The notes under the pieces: generated by a model | Database searches by the model: none | Seen by the model: the letters and a program-made list of their open reading frames with translations, nothing else | Told to the model about the DNA's origin: nothing | Made by a program: the position numbers and the translations under genes | Shown: positions 17,656-27,380 of the stretch, piece by piece | Layout of the letters: each line of letters begins with the position of its first letter | Position numbering within the stretch: the stretch's first letter is position 1 | Assembly: GCF_028623165.1 (NCBI RefSeq) | Contig: NZ_CP117768.1 | Coordinates: 3,038,001-3,102,000, forward strand | Source: Nostoc sp. UHCC 0926 | Lineage (GTDB): Bacteria; Cyanobacteriota; Cyanobacteriia; Cyanobacteriales; Nostocaceae | Reading direction: 5' to 3' | DNA: 64,000 bases

Positions 17656-18290
17656 TGATTAGTTATCTAAAAGGTATAGTCGCTGGTATCCAAACAATTG
17701 GCGCTAATCGCGTGATCCTGACTCTGGAAGTGAATGGCTTGGGGTATGATTTGCAAGTTCCCCAACGGCTAGCAAACCAGTTACCAGAGTCGGGAGGAGT
17801 GACACAAATTTTTACGCATTTCCAAATTCGTGAAGAAGTGCCGTTACTATATGGCTTTGCTTCGCCAGCCGAACGCGATTTATTTCGCCACTTGCTGACT
17901 GTCACTGGTATTGGTGCAGCCTTAGCGATCGCACTCTTGGACACTTTGGAACTACCAGATTTAGTCCAAGCTATTATCGCTGGCAATACACAAATCTTAA
18001 TTCAGGCTCCCGGTGTCGGTAAGAAAATTGCCGAACGCATCTGCTTGGAACTGAAAAGCAAGTTAGTCGAGTGGCGCAAATCAGCCGGCTTCTTCGTCGC
18101 CACAGGTGGGCCAGCACCGGGAATTCTCGAAGAGGTGCAAATGACCCTCTTCGCCTTGGGATATACTGCCCATGAGGTCAGTAACGCCTTGCATGTGGTG
18201 AGTGAAGATATCGGACTACCCAAAGATGCCTATGTCGAAGATTGGATTAAACAAGCGATCGCTCATCTCAGTAGTAGTGAACAAGTTTAA
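17655..18290 (+). CDS. ruvA: Holliday junction branch migration protein RuvA
   Basis: A 211-residue DNA-binding subunit of the RuvAB branch migration motor. It has the N-terminal OB fold ([20 protein letters not shown]), helix-hairpin-helix motifs ([19 protein letters not shown] and [20 protein letters not shown]) and a C-terminal RuvB-binding helix domain. ATG 17655 is the family start and shares its A with the stop of the preceding phosphatase gene. An upstream in-frame start would lie inside that gene. Confidence 0.95.
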   Translation: MISYLKGIVAGIQTIGANRVILTLEVNGLGYDLQVPQRLANQLPESGGVTQIFTHFQIREEVPLLYGFASPAERDLFRHLLTVTGIGAALAIALLDTLELPDLVQAIIAGNTQILIQAPGVGKKIAERICLELKSKLVEWRKSAGFFVATGGPAPGILEEVQMTLFALGYTAHEVSNALHVVSEDIGLPKDAYVEDWIKQAIAHLSSSEQV

Positions 18291-18327
18291 TTGTCATTAG
18301 TTATTAGTTATTCTTCCCCAATGCCCA

Positions 18328-19494
18328 ATGCCTACTGACCCTTATGCCTGGCTAGAACATTCCTTAGCAACAATTCATCGGGCAGACTGGTATCGTTCAG
18401 TACAAACAATCGATAGTCGTCCTGGTGCAACGGTGGTTTTAGCTGGCCAAGAGGTAATTAATTTTGCCAGTAATGACTATTTGGGGCTGACTGGGGATGA
18501 GCGGTTGATGGCAGCGGCAACTGCTGCGATCGCAGAATTTGGAACTGGTAGTACTGGTTCTAGATTACTTAGTGGACATCGAGAATTGCACAGGGGTTTA
18601 GAGGAGGCGATCGCATTTACCAAACAAACAGAAGATGCCTTGGTATTTAGTTCAGGGTATCTAGCCAATTTGGGTACAATTACCGCCCTCGTTGGCAAGC
18701 GTGATTTAATTTTATCTGACCAGTACAATCATTCCAGTCTGAAAAATGGGGCGATTCTCAGCGGTGCAGCAGTTGTGGAATATCCGCACTGTGATCTTGC
18801 AGTACTAAAAACTCAGTTGAATTTGCAGCGACAAAACTACCGACGTTGTTTGATTCTTACTGATACTGTCTTCAGCATGGATGGCGATTTATGCCCGTTG
18901 CCAGCACTGTTGGATCTCGCTGATGAGTTTAGCTGTATGCTGCTAGTTGATGAAGCTCATGCCACTGGGGTACTAGGAAAAACTGGCGCTGGGTGTGTAG
19001 AACATTTTGGGTGTACAGGAAAGCAGTTAATTCAAGTTGGCACTTTGAGTAAAGCTTTGGGTAGTTTAGGCGGGTATGTGGCAGGAAGTAGCGCCCTAAT
19101 TGACTTCTTGCAAAACCGCGCACCCACTTGGATTTACACCACTGGGCTTTCACCTGCTGATACAGCTGCGGCCTTAGCAGCAATCAAGATAGTGCAACAA
19201 GAACCGCAACGCCGTGCCCAATTGTGGCAAAATGTACATTACTTGAAAAATTTGCTGCAACAACAGTTACCTAATTTAAAATTGCTGCCTTCGGAATCAC
19301 CTATATTATGTTTTCAATTGCCCAGTGCGACAGATGCTCTCAAAGCTGGAAAACAGCTAAGAGATGCTGGCATTTTTGCTCCAGCAATTCGTCCTCCCAC
19401 GGTGCCCACAAGTCGGATCAGAATATCTTTAATGGCAACTCATGAAGCAGCACATATTGACAAATTGATAGCAGTGCTGAAGGATATCTCTTGA
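18328..19494 (+). CDS. bioF: 8-amino-7-oxononanoate synthase
   Basis: A 388-residue PLP enzyme of the alpha-oxoamine synthase family. It condenses pimeloyl thioester with alanine in biotin synthesis. Visible motifs are [10 protein letters not shown], the glycine-rich [14 protein letters not shown], the cofactor-binding [11 protein letters not shown], and the Schiff-base lysine Lys242 in [12 protein letters not shown]. The length is normal. It lies 37 bases after ruvA on the same strand and may be read from the same promoter. Confidence 0.92.
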   Translation: MPTDPYAWLEHSLATIHRADWYRSVQTIDSRPGATVVLAGQEVINFASNDYLGLTGDERLMAAATAAIAEFGTGSTGSRLLSGHRELHRGLEEAIAFTKQTEDALVFSSGYLANLGTITALVGKRDLILSDQYNHSSLKNGAILSGAAVVEYPHCDLAVLKTQLNLQRQNYRRCLILTDTVFSMDGDLCPLPALLDLADEFSCMLLVDEAHATGVLGKTGAGCVEHFGCTGKQLIQVGTLSKALGSLGGYVAGSSALIDFLQNRAPTWIYTTGLSPADTAAALAAIKIVQQEPQRRAQLWQNVHYLKNLLQQQLPNLKLLPSESPILCFQLPSATDALKAGKQLRDAGIFAPAIRPPTVPTSRIRISLMATHEAAHIDKLIAVLKDIS

Positions 19495-19610
19495 CTCGTG
19501 AGGTTCTAAGTAAGTGGGCAAAAATAAACCAAACTATATTACGCAATGTAAAATTAATTAAATCGGAACGTAGAAAGCGACTCCAACTTAATTATTCACG
19601 CCTACTTACT

Positions 19611-19700
19611 TATAGCAATCCTAAACAGCATCTCTGACTTATTTGAGAAGTCAGGGATTCTATGGCTTTGAATTTTTACAAATCAAACAGGATTGCTATA
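19611..19700. mobile_element. MITE-like element, family A copy 2
   Basis: The ends TATAGCAATCCTAAA and AGGATTGCTATA enclose an interior hairpin with TCTCTGACTT and AGAAGTCAGGGA. Its size and internal hairpin match 31828-31930. It accounts for most of the bioF to histidine kinase gap (19495-19832); the rest is AT-rich with nothing recognisable. Confidence 0.7.
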
Positions 19701-19832
19701 TATAATTAACGATAAATTTTTACTTTTAATACTATATTCTTGAGGAATTAGCTTCTAACAAAAGAGGTTATTAAAACTAAATAAAAATCTATCTGTGGAT
19801 AAGTTACTAAAATATACAAACTAGCTTAGGGT

Positions 19833-22800
19833 ATGTACAGCCGCTGCAATAAGTATTGGTTGATCCAAGACATTTTCATGCCCCATATTCATTATTCCCA
19901 GTTACTGCGTTATGGCATTGTTGTATTAATTGTTGCACTTACATTAGTGCCAATGTTGATACTAGACCCTTGGTTCAGCATGAGTGGAACTCCTTTCTTG
20001 CTGTTTTTTAGCGCTGTAATGGTGAGTGCTTGGTATGGTGGTTTGAAGTCAGGGCTGTTAGCAACTTCCTTGTCTGTGTTACTGAGCGATTACTTCTTTC
20101 TCCCCCCAGCTTATGAATTGAGTTTGGACTTATCCAATTTTGTGCGAATTGGGTTGTTTGGATTACAAGGATTACTATTTAGCATCTTATGTGAGGTATT
20201 AAAGACTGCTAAAAAATGGGCTGATGGAAATCTTCAAAAGCTGAAAGTTAGTGAGGAGCGATTTCGATTAGCGTTGAGCAGTTCAGATATCCTGGTCTTT
20301 CAACAGGATCGCGATTTGCGATATCAGTGGATTCATAATCCTCAAGGTCTAGACACTGTTGAGGAAATGTTAGGTAAGTCTGATTATGAATTATTTCCAG
20401 CTTTAGTAGCAGAGCAATTGAAGGCAATTAAGCTGAAGGTACTAGAGACTGGTGTTGCAACCCGTGAAGAGGTTTATCTGACAATTGCTGGAGAAGATCG
20501 CTACTATGATTTGCTGATTGAACCGCTAAGAAATACAGACAATAGCATTCAGGGTATTACCTGTGCAGGTGTGAATATTACTGAGCGCAAACAGGCAGAA
20601 CTAGAAACTGCCAGGTTGCATCAGGAACTTCAGCAAGCTATTCAGCAAAAAGACGAATCTCTGGCGTTGCTTAATGCTTGGGTTACTAGTTCACCAGTGG
20701 CGCTGGCTTTTCTGGATACTGAACTTCGCTATGTTCATGCTAATGAAGCGCTAGCCGCCATTAACGGTGTACCGCAAAGTCAACATATTGGTCGTACCTT
20801 TAGGGAAGTACTACCGGAATGGGCAGCGCAAATTGAGCCTGTTTTTGAGCAAGTGATGAGAACTAGGCAATCCTTGCTTAACCAGGAAATGAGCGGTGAA
20901 ACTTATCCGCCTGGGGTGTATCGTTATGCTCTTATCAGCTACTATCCAGTCTGTTTGCCGGATGGGCAGTTGTTGGGAGTAGGCATTAGTTCAATTGATA
21001 TTACTCAACTCAAACAAACTGAGCAAGCACTGCGGGAGAGCGAAGCGAAGTTTCGCAGCGTGGTTGAGTCAAATATGATTGGTATTGGTTTCTGGAATAG
21101 AGACGGCAAGATTACGGAAGCTAACGATGCCTTGCTGAATATGGTGGGTTATACCCGTGAAGAATTACTTGCCGGAACAATTCGCTGGCAAGACCTAACT
21201 CCTACAGAGTACGTGCCACTTGATAAGCAAGCACTGACTCAATTTCAAGACAGCCCCTTTTGCACACCCTATGAAAAAGAATATATCCGTAAAGACGGTT
21301 CACGCTTCCCGATTTTGATAGGTGGTAGCCATTTTGAAGGGACTGTAGATCGAGGAGCTTTTTTTATTCTTGATACTACAGAGCGCAAGCAGGCTGAGGA
21401 AACACTCCGCTATATCGCCCAAATTAGTAGTGTACTCTCTACTTCGCTAGATTATGAACAAACATTACAACAGATTGCCAAAATTTCAGTTCCCCAGCTA
21501 GCTGATTGGTGTAGTGTTGACATTTTAAATGAAGATGGTTCGATTCGCCGCCTACCTATTGCTTATGCAGACCCATCTAAAGCGGAGTTAGCGCGTAAAC
21601 TTCAGGAGTATGTGACAAATTATCAGGTTGCAAGTGCAATTACTAGAGTACTACAAACCGGGCAAAGCGAATTAATCTCAGAGGTATCTGACTCGCTATT
21701 AGTGGCAACTACTCAGAATCAGGAACACTTAGAACTTGTTCGGCAATTGGGGATGAAGTCTGTGATGATTGTGCCGTTAATCGCACAAGGGCGAGTCCTT
21801 GGCTGCATCAGCTTTATCATCGCTCAATCAGACCGTCGCTACGATCGCTCTGATTTAACTTTAGCAACAGATATTACCCATCGTGCTGCCTTAGCAGTGG
21901 AAAATGCGCGACTTTATCGAGATATCCACCAGGCTTTAGTCCATTATGCCGAATCTCTATCTCTTCTAGATGCGCTCTTAGGAGCTGCTCCGGTTGCAGT
22001 ATGCTTTTTGGATCGGGAACTGCGATATATCCGAATTAATCAAGTTTTTGCTGAGATTAACGGTTTGACCATAGAAGAACATCTAGGACGCAAATTTGGG
22101 GAAGTGTTGCCAAAGATGGCGGCTGAGTTGGAGCCACTGTTACAGCAGGTGTTGGATACTGGAGAACCTCTGCTGAATGTAGAAATTAGCGCTGAGACAA
22201 GGGGACAACCTAGAAGGTACGGCTACTGGCTGGGCAACTATTACCCGGTCAACAACACAATGGGCGAAACGGTAGGAATTGGAATTATTCTGGCAGAAGT
22301 GACAGCAGCAAAGCAAACAGAAGTTGCTTTGCGGGAAAGCGAAGAAAGGTTCCGGGCAATGTTTAACCAGGCAGCTGTGGGCATTACTCTAATAGGATTG
22401 GATGGACAATTTCTGCAAATTAATCCTGCTCTGTGCGAAATTACTGGGTATAGCCATGAAGAGTTAATTCAAATGAACTTTGAGGAAATTACCCACCCTG
22501 ACGACTTAGAAGTTGATTCGGAGAATGCTCGGCGAGTTTTGGCACAAGAAATTAGTGATTATTCCCTAGAGAAGCGCTACATCCGCAAAGATGGTTCCAT
22601 TGTTTGGGTAAACCTAACTTCATCAGCAGTTTGGGATGCTAATGGACTTCCAAAGTATGCATTAGGCATTATTGAAGATATTAGTAAACGCAAACGAGTT
22701 GAAATTACACAAAACTTTTTAGTTGAAGCCAGCACCTTACTAGCTGCCTCATTGGATTATGAAATCACCTTGGAAAGTGTGGCTAATCTAGCAGTTCCTA

Positions 22801-24935
22801 CCCTAGCTGACTGGTGTATTGTAGATGTTTTCCAGGAAGATTGGTCAAGTAAACAAATTGCGATCGCAATTGCCGATCCCACAAAACAAAATACTTTAAA
22901 CGAAATCCAACGGCGTTATCCACCCCAAACCAGAGCAAAACAGCTTGTGCAGCGCCTACAGTTGGGAATATCTGTTTTTTATCCGGAATTATCTCAGTCT
23001 CATCTTGTCCAGATGGCTGAAGACGATGAACATCTGCAATTGCTGCGAAGTCTGGGTATTCATTCTCTAATGGTGATTCCAGTTCGTTCCCGTGGGCAAT
23101 TATTTGGAGCAATTTCTTTTTTTACAGCCGAATCAGGTCGGCACTACCAACAAACAGACTTGGCTTTAGCAGAGGATATTGCTCGTCGGGCGGCGACAGC
23201 CATCGACAACGCCAGACTCTACCAGGAAACTCAACAGGCAAAACAGGCAGCTGAACGGTCTGTCAATCGCACGCTACTTTTACAAAGAATAACTGCTGCC
23301 CTCTCGGAAGCGCTAACTCCCCAACAGGTGGCTGATGTGATCGTAAACCAAGGGATTGCCGCCTTGAAAGCCACTGCTGGTTCTGTTGTCTTACTTACTG
23401 AGGGAGGTACTACCCTGAAGGTTGTGCAAGCAATTGGCTATTCACAATCACTCATAGATGCCTGGACAAATTTTCCGATCACTGCACTTAACCAAATAGC
23501 GGAAACAGTCAGAACTAGGCAGCCGATTTTTTTAGAAAATTTAGCAGCCATGATTGCTAAATATCCCAACTTAGCAGATGCTGTGGCTCTCACAGGGAAT
23601 AATGCCTGCGCTTCCATTCCCTTGATAGCAGAAGGCAAAGTAATTGGGGGACTGGGATTAAGCTTTACCAATGAACAAATATTTAATCAAGAAGACCGGG
23701 GATTTATGTTGACACTGGGACAGCAGTGTGCCCAAGCGATCGCTCGCGCTCAACTTTACGAAGCTGAAAAGACTGCAAGGGCACAAGCCGAGACAGCCAA
23801 CCGAATTAAGGATGAATTCCTCGCTGTCCTTTCCCATGAACTCCGAACTCCTCTGAATCCTATTTTAGGGTGGGCAAAGTTACTCAGAACCCGCAAGTTT
23901 GACGAAGCCAGTACAATCCGGGCATTGGAAACAATCGAGCGCAATGCCCTGTTACAAACCCAATTAATTGGAGATTTACTTGATGTTTCGCGGATTTTAC
24001 AAGGTAAAGTCAATCTAAATCTTTACGCAGTGGATTTGAGAGTACCGATCGCAGCTGCACTAGAAACGGTGCGTTTAGCAGCAGAAGCCAAGTCAATTGA
24101 AATTCAAACAGTGCTGAGTGATGATATCGGCAAAGTTCTGGGCGATGGCGATCGCTTACAACAAGTGATGTGGAATCTCCTCTCCAATGCCGTTAAATTC
24201 ACACCCACAGAAGGACGAGTAGAAGTGCGTTTAGAGCAAGTTGGGTCAGAAGCTCAAATTCAGGTGATTGATACAGGTAAGGGAATCATCCTAGAATTTT
24301 TGCCTTACGTATTTGACTACTTCCGACAAGCAGATGCCAAGACAACCAGGATATTTGGCGGACTGGGATTGGGACTGGCAATTGTGCGTCATTTAGTAGA
24401 ACTTCACGGTGGTACAGTTCAGGCAGAGAGTCTGGGAGAAGGACAAGGGGCTACCTTTACAATCAGACTACCTTTGCTCAAAAATTCTGAGTTGCGAGTC
24501 AGCAGTGCTGAGGCTTCTCAACCAGAACTCAGTACTGAGGACACATTACTTGCTGGAGTGCAAATCCTGCTGGTGGACGATCAAGCTGATGTGCGAGAGT
24601 TTTTTAGCTTTGCGCTAGAACAATATGGAGCAACTGTAACAGCAGTTGAATCAGCCGCCCAAGCCCTGGAAACATTAGCCCAATCAAAGCCAGATATCCT
24701 GTTAAGCGATATTGGAATGCCCTTGATGGATGGCTATATGTTGCTGCGCGAGGTGAGAAAATTACCGCCAGAGCTAGGGGGGCAAATTCCGGCGATCGCT
24801 TTGACTGCTTATGCTGGAGAAATTAACTACAATCAAGCAATGGCAGCAGGATTTCAAAAACACCTACCTAAACCCGTCGAAGTAGGGGATTTAGCTACAG
24901 CGATCGTCAGTCTCATCGGGCAAAATCAACCTTGA
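19833..24935 (+). CDS. Multi-sensor hybrid histidine kinase
   Basis: A 1700-residue membrane-bound sensor kinase. In order it carries a KdpD-like four-helix DUF4118 region (about 20-130), PAS domains near 140-250, 275-390 and 400-515, a GAF near 535-700, PAS near 715-830 and 835-955, two GAFs near 975-1130 and 1150-1300, HisKA with HELRTPLNPILGW and phospho-acceptor His1335, a HATPase with NLLSNAVKFTP and GLGLGLAIV, and a C-terminal receiver with Asp1626 in LLSDIGMPLMDGY. Its signal is unknown. There is no DNA-binding domain and no adjacent output regulator, so the phosphate probably passes to an unlinked protein. ATG 19833 is used; an in-frame ATG at 19878 lies just before the first membrane helix. 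Confidence 0.9.
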   Translation: MYSRCNKYWLIQDIFMPHIHYSQLLRYGIVVLIVALTLVPMLILDPWFSMSGTPFLLFFSAVMVSAWYGGLKSGLLATSLSVLLSDYFFLPPAYELSLDLSNFVRIGLFGLQGLLFSILCEVLKTAKKWADGNLQKLKVSEERFRLALSSSDILVFQQDRDLRYQWIHNPQGLDTVEEMLGKSDYELFPALVAEQLKAIKLKVLETGVATREEVYLTIAGEDRYYDLLIEPLRNTDNSIQGITCAGVNITERKQAELETARLHQELQQAIQQKDESLALLNAWVTSSPVALAFLDTELRYVHANEALAAINGVPQSQHIGRTFREVLPEWAAQIEPVFEQVMRTRQSLLNQEMSGETYPPGVYRYALISYYPVCLPDGQLLGVGISSIDITQLKQTEQALRESEAKFRSVVESNMIGIGFWNRDGKITEANDALLNMVGYTREELLAGTIRWQDLTPTEYVPLDKQALTQFQDSPFCTPYEKEYIRKDGSRFPILIGGSHFEGTVDRGAFFILDTTERKQAEETLRYIAQISSVLSTSLDYEQTLQQIAKISVPQLADWCSVDILNEDGSIRRLPIAYADPSKAELARKLQEYVTNYQVASAITRVLQTGQSELISEVSDSLLVATTQNQEHLELVRQLGMKSVMIVPLIAQGRVLGCISFIIAQSDRRYDRSDLTLATDITHRAALAVENARLYRDIHQALVHYAESLSLLDALLGAAPVAVCFLDRELRYIRINQVFAEINGLTIEEHLGRKFGEVLPKMAAELEPLLQQVLDTGEPLLNVEISAETRGQPRRYGYWLGNYYPVNNTMGETVGIGIILAEVTAAKQTEVALRESEERFRAMFNQAAVGITLIGLDGQFLQINPALCEITGYSHEELIQMNFEEITHPDDLEVDSENARRVLAQEISDYSLEKRYIRKDGSIVWVNLTSSAVWDANGLPKYALGIIEDISKRKRVEITQNFLVEASTLLAASLDYEITLESVANLAVPTLADWCIVDVFQEDWSSKQIAIAIADPTKQNTLNEIQRRYPPQTRAKQLVQRLQLGISVFYPELSQSHLVQMAEDDEHLQLLRSLGIHSLMVIPVRSRGQLFGAISFFTAESGRHYQQTDLALAEDIARRAATAIDNARLYQETQQAKQAAERSVNRTLLLQRITAALSEALTPQQVADVIVNQGIAALKATAGSVVLLTEGGTTLKVVQAIGYSQSLIDAWTNFPITALNQIAETVRTRQPIFLENLAAMIAKYPNLADAVALTGNNACASIPLIAEGKVIGGLGLSFTNEQIFNQEDRGFMLTLGQQCAQAIARAQLYEAEKTARAQAETANRIKDEFLAVLSHELRTPLNPILGWAKLLRTRKFDEASTIRALETIERNALLQTQLIGDLLDVSRILQGKVNLNLYAVDLRVPIAAALETVRLAAEAKSIEIQTVLSDDIGKVLGDGDRLQQVMWNLLSNAVKFTPTEGRVEVRLEQVGSEAQIQVIDTGKGIILEFLPYVFDYFRQADAKTTRIFGGLGLGLAIVRHLVELHGGTVQAESLGEGQGATFTIRLPLLKNSELRVSSAEASQPELSTEDTLLAGVQILLVDDQADVREFFSFALEQYGATVTAVESAAQALETLAQSKPDILLSDIGMPLMDGYMLLREVRKLPPELGGQIPAIALTAYAGEINYNQAMAAGFQKHLPKPVEVGDLATAIVSLIGQNQP

Positions 24936-24965
24936 AGGAGGCAGGAGACAAGAAGGTTTGGTCAA

Positions 24966-25001
24966 ACAATTTTGGATTTTGGATTTTGGATTTTGGATTA
25001 A
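24966..25001. repeat. Heptanucleotide repeat (STRR type)
   Basis: Four to five copies of TTTTGGA after the histidine kinase gene. With the ATCTAAA tract at 25138-25170, it brackets a dispersed repeat fragment (AGCGCAGCGTTAGCGAGTCC) in the gap before the next gene. Confidence 0.8.
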
Positions 25002-25137
25002 CCCCGTGCCTCTTGGGTACTTGGCTCTGAAGATTTTAGATTGACGATAGCGCAGCGTTAGCGAGTCCACGAGCGAATGATTGAATTTATTCCGCCCACC
25101 AGGGGCGGGGCATGAACCGAAGTAATTCTTGGTTTTT

Positions 25138-25170
25138 TAATCTAAAATCTAAAATCTAAAATCTAAAATT
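25138..25170. repeat. Heptanucleotide repeat (STRR type)
   Basis: Four copies of ATCTAAA directly before the 3' end of the minus-strand gene at 25176. The same heptamer occurs at 1008-1028 and 62645-62680. Confidence 0.8.
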
Positions 25171-25175
25171 CGTAG

Positions 25176-25784
25176 TCAACCAATGGGGCGGTTACCAGGA
25201 TTGACTGCATGAATATATTCACTACCAGATCGTGGTCTTCCTCGTTTATAGTAGGCTTCTTCTGGTTTACCCCATCCTAGCTGCAAAATCATTTCCAAAA
25301 AGTTAGAATTTTCCCACTTGCACAAACTTGCCCATTCTGTTCTTTGAACAATTCTCTCTACATCAAATGTGAGAATTTGTTGGTATTGTTTACTATTATT
25401 GAAACTCAAGTATAAATCCATCCCCATAGAGACTTGATGCCAAAATTCTACGATGGAATTTTTAGCAGCTTTTAATATCTCTAAGTCACTGGTGAGGGCT
25501 ATCAACTCAGTGTTTACTTCGGGATAGCTCAAGTTTTTACCTTTGACTGTTACCTCCCGCCAGATAATACCTGAAACTTGATTTTCTTTCTGATAGTCGT
25601 GAATTGCAGCTTTGAAATCTTGATAGGCTGTGAATTGTTGCAGCCCATCAGTTCTGATAAACTGGTCAATTACAGGATTGCCAGAGACTGTGATTTCTAA
25701 TTTTAGGCGCTTTCCGTTGAGGCAAGCTTGGCGTTCGGCTGCCAAAATTTGAATTAGCTCCTGGGTGGTGTAAACCTTTGACAT
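25176..25784 (-). CDS. Conserved-looking hypothetical protein
   Basis: A 202-residue soluble protein that I do not recognise. It begins MSKVYTTQELIQILAAERQA and has a charged mixed alpha/beta composition with no signal peptide or membrane helix. Its C-terminus is basic and glycine-rich (KRGRPRSGSEYIHAVNPGNR). Codon use looks like that of the neighbours, which argues for a real gene. It stands alone, tail to tail with the histidine kinase gene, and has a free upstream region of 140 bases. Confidence 0.75.
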   Translation of the reverse strand: MSKVYTTQELIQILAAERQACLNGKRLKLEITVSGNPVIDQFIRTDGLQQFTAYQDFKAAIHDYQKENQVSGIIWREVTVKGKNLSYPEVNTELIALTSDLEILKAAKNSIVEFWHQVSMGMDLYLSFNNSKQYQQILTFDVERIVQRTEWASLCKWENSNFLEMILQLGWGKPEEAYYKRGRPRSGSEYIHAVNPGNRPIG

Positions 25785-25924
25785 CAGAATACACTTTATA
25801 AGGGACTATAGATTAATTTCCTAAATGGTTAACACAGATATTCCAATATTATGCTTTTACATCAGTATAAATGTAGTAACAAGCACCAAAAGTTAAGGCA
25901 GACCAATTTGGTCTACCCCATAAG

Positions 25925-26512
25925 TTATCTAGCTAACTCACTACTGAACTCATTGAAAGCTCGCCGCTTTAGCACTGCTGTTTCTGTGCGTGGTAATAAA
26001 TCAAATATTTTGCGAAATTCATCGTCTATCTCTTCAAAAGGTACTTGACCCTTTTTATTCAAAACTACCTGACCTGATTTATTAAACACCACGACTTGAG
26101 GAACAGTCCCAGAATAGTAATATCCTGGTTCTGTAGGGTCGTAGGTCTGTTTAGGTGGGATACCATCTACATTAATAGGCATAATCTCTGCTACCCGACC
26201 ATAGAATTCCTGTACCCGTGAAATGGAAATGGCATATCTTTTGGAATCGCTGCTGTCATCCACATAAAAGGCCAAAAATATGGGTTTATGTTCCGCTAAA
26301 GTCTGTGCAAGTGTCTGTCTGGGAGGAACCAATGAACCATTGCCAGCATAAACGACAAAGATGTTGCCATCATATAAATCATTATTGAGACCAGCATATG
26401 CAGGTTGCATACTTATAATGAAAAGACTTGCAAGCAACAACAAGCATTTGGACAGCAACCTTCGCCAGCCAGTAATTTGTTTATGTAAAAAAAGAAACTT
26501 TGTGCTATTCAT
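25925..26512 (-). CDS. Thioredoxin-like thylakoid protein, probable PSI accumulation factor
   Basis: A 195-residue exported protein. The N-terminus carries a signal peptide (CLLLLASLFIISMQPAYA). After cleavage comes a thioredoxin-like fold (NIFVVYAGNGSLVPP, then KPIFLAFYVDDSSDSKRYAI, then TVPQVVVFNKSGQVV with the cis-Pro) but without a CXXC active site. Cyanobacterial proteins of this kind are described as a thylakoid membrane photosystem I accumulation factor. That assignment is from memory and moderate. The start is ATG 26512; a TTG directly before it is also possible. Upstream of it lies array 4. Confidence 0.65.
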   Translation of the reverse strand: MNSTKFLFLHKQITGWRRLLSKCLLLLASLFIISMQPAYAGLNNDLYDGNIFVVYAGNGSLVPPRQTLAQTLAEHKPIFLAFYVDDSSDSKRYAISISRVQEFYGRVAEIMPINVDGIPPKQTYDPTEPGYYYSGTVPQVVVFNKSGQVVLNKKGQVPFEEIDDEFRKIFDLLPRTETAVLKRRAFNEFSSELAR

Positions 26513-26676
26513 CAAAAGGAACCTTGCAAGCTACTACTTGTCGTGAGTTTGTGCTGAATTCGGCAAACTGGGCTGGATATGTAATTACGCCCGCACACTA
26601 TTTTTTAAGATAACGCCTACTGAGATTATCTCTCGGAAGTGGGAAGTGGGGAATCAGGAAAGAGTTAGAACTTAAA

Positions 26677-27015
26677 GTGTCAGCCTCAAAGGCTCAAGTT
26701 TCGACCTCAAAGCCTCAAGTGTCAGCCTCAAAGCCTCAAGTGTCAGCCTCAAAGGCTCAAGTTTCGACCTCAAAGGCTCAAGTCTCGACCTCAAAGGCTC
26801 AAGTTTCGACCTCAAAGCCTCAAGTTTCGACCTCAAAGCCTCAAGTCTCAGCCTCAAAGGCTCAAGTCTCAGCCTCAAAGGCTCAAGTCTCAGCCTCAAA
26901 GCCTCAAGTTTCGACCTCAAAGCCTCAAGTTTCGACCTCAAAGCCTCAAGTGTCAGCCTCAAAGCCTCAAGTGTCAGCCTCAAAGCGTCAAGTATCAGCC
27001 TCAAAGCCTCAATCT
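26677..27015. repeat. 21-bp tandem array 4
   Basis: About fifteen units of 21 bp, typified by CCTCAAAGGCTCAAGTTTCG plus one base. Variation is limited to GGC/GCC and to TTTCGA/TCTCGA/GTGTCAG/TCTCAG. The sequence is unrelated to arrays 1-3. The minus strand, if read, gives perfect LRSKLEA-type heptads with leucines at spacing 4 and 3; the plus strand gives SASKPQV heptads. I see no ribosome-binding site for either, so I do not call a gene. Confidence 0.9.
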
Positions 27016-27061
27016 CTCATTTCTCCACTCCCCTCTCATCCCCTGTATCTTGATTTTCTTC

Positions 27062-27115
27062 CCTCGTTCCCTCGTTCCCATGCTCTGCATGGGAATGCAT
27101 TCATCGAGCCTCTGG
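27062..27115. repeat. Dispersed repeat (CGTTCCCA...TGGGAATGC)
   Basis: An inverted-repeat type dispersed element: CGTTCCCATGCTCTGCATGG followed by GAATGC, then CCTCTGGCTC. Relatives are at 30165-30215, 30985-31025 and 39716-39745. It lies in the murT upstream gap. Confidence 0.6.
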
Positions 27116-27211
27116 CTCAATGTCTGACTGGAGGCAGCAGCCCCTAACTTGATGTCAAGGCTGGCTTTTTCAGCCAGGATTCGCTAAACTCACGCATATT
27201 AAATTTGCAAC

Positions 27212-27339
27212 TTAGGGACTGACAAAAAATAAATTATCCAAAATTATTTGTACATTTGTAGGGGCGCAAGGCCTTGCGCCCCTACGTTCGCGGAGCGTCC
27301 CGCAGGGATGGGATGTTTTTTTAACTGGAACTCCCTTAA
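27212..27339 (+). mobile_element. MITE-like element, family C copy 2
   Basis: The left end is TTAGGGACTGACAAAAAATA and then AATTATCC. The right end is GGGATGTTTTTTTAACTGGA and then ACTCCCTTAA. The interior carries the 28-bp palindrome (27258-27285) also present in family B copy 2, followed by TTCGCGGAGCGTCCCGCAGG. It lies just upstream of murT, so it may carry or disturb that promoter. Confidence 0.7.
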
Positions 27340-27380
27340 AGACTATCAATTAGCAACCGCCATTCGACTAAGGTACCGAT

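Noticed and set aside
26677..27147. Coding region for a heptad-repeat protein (SASKPQV) over array 4
   Set aside because: No ribosome-binding site, and the non-repeat tail is made of dispersed repeats. It is kept only as a possibility under the 21-bp array finding.
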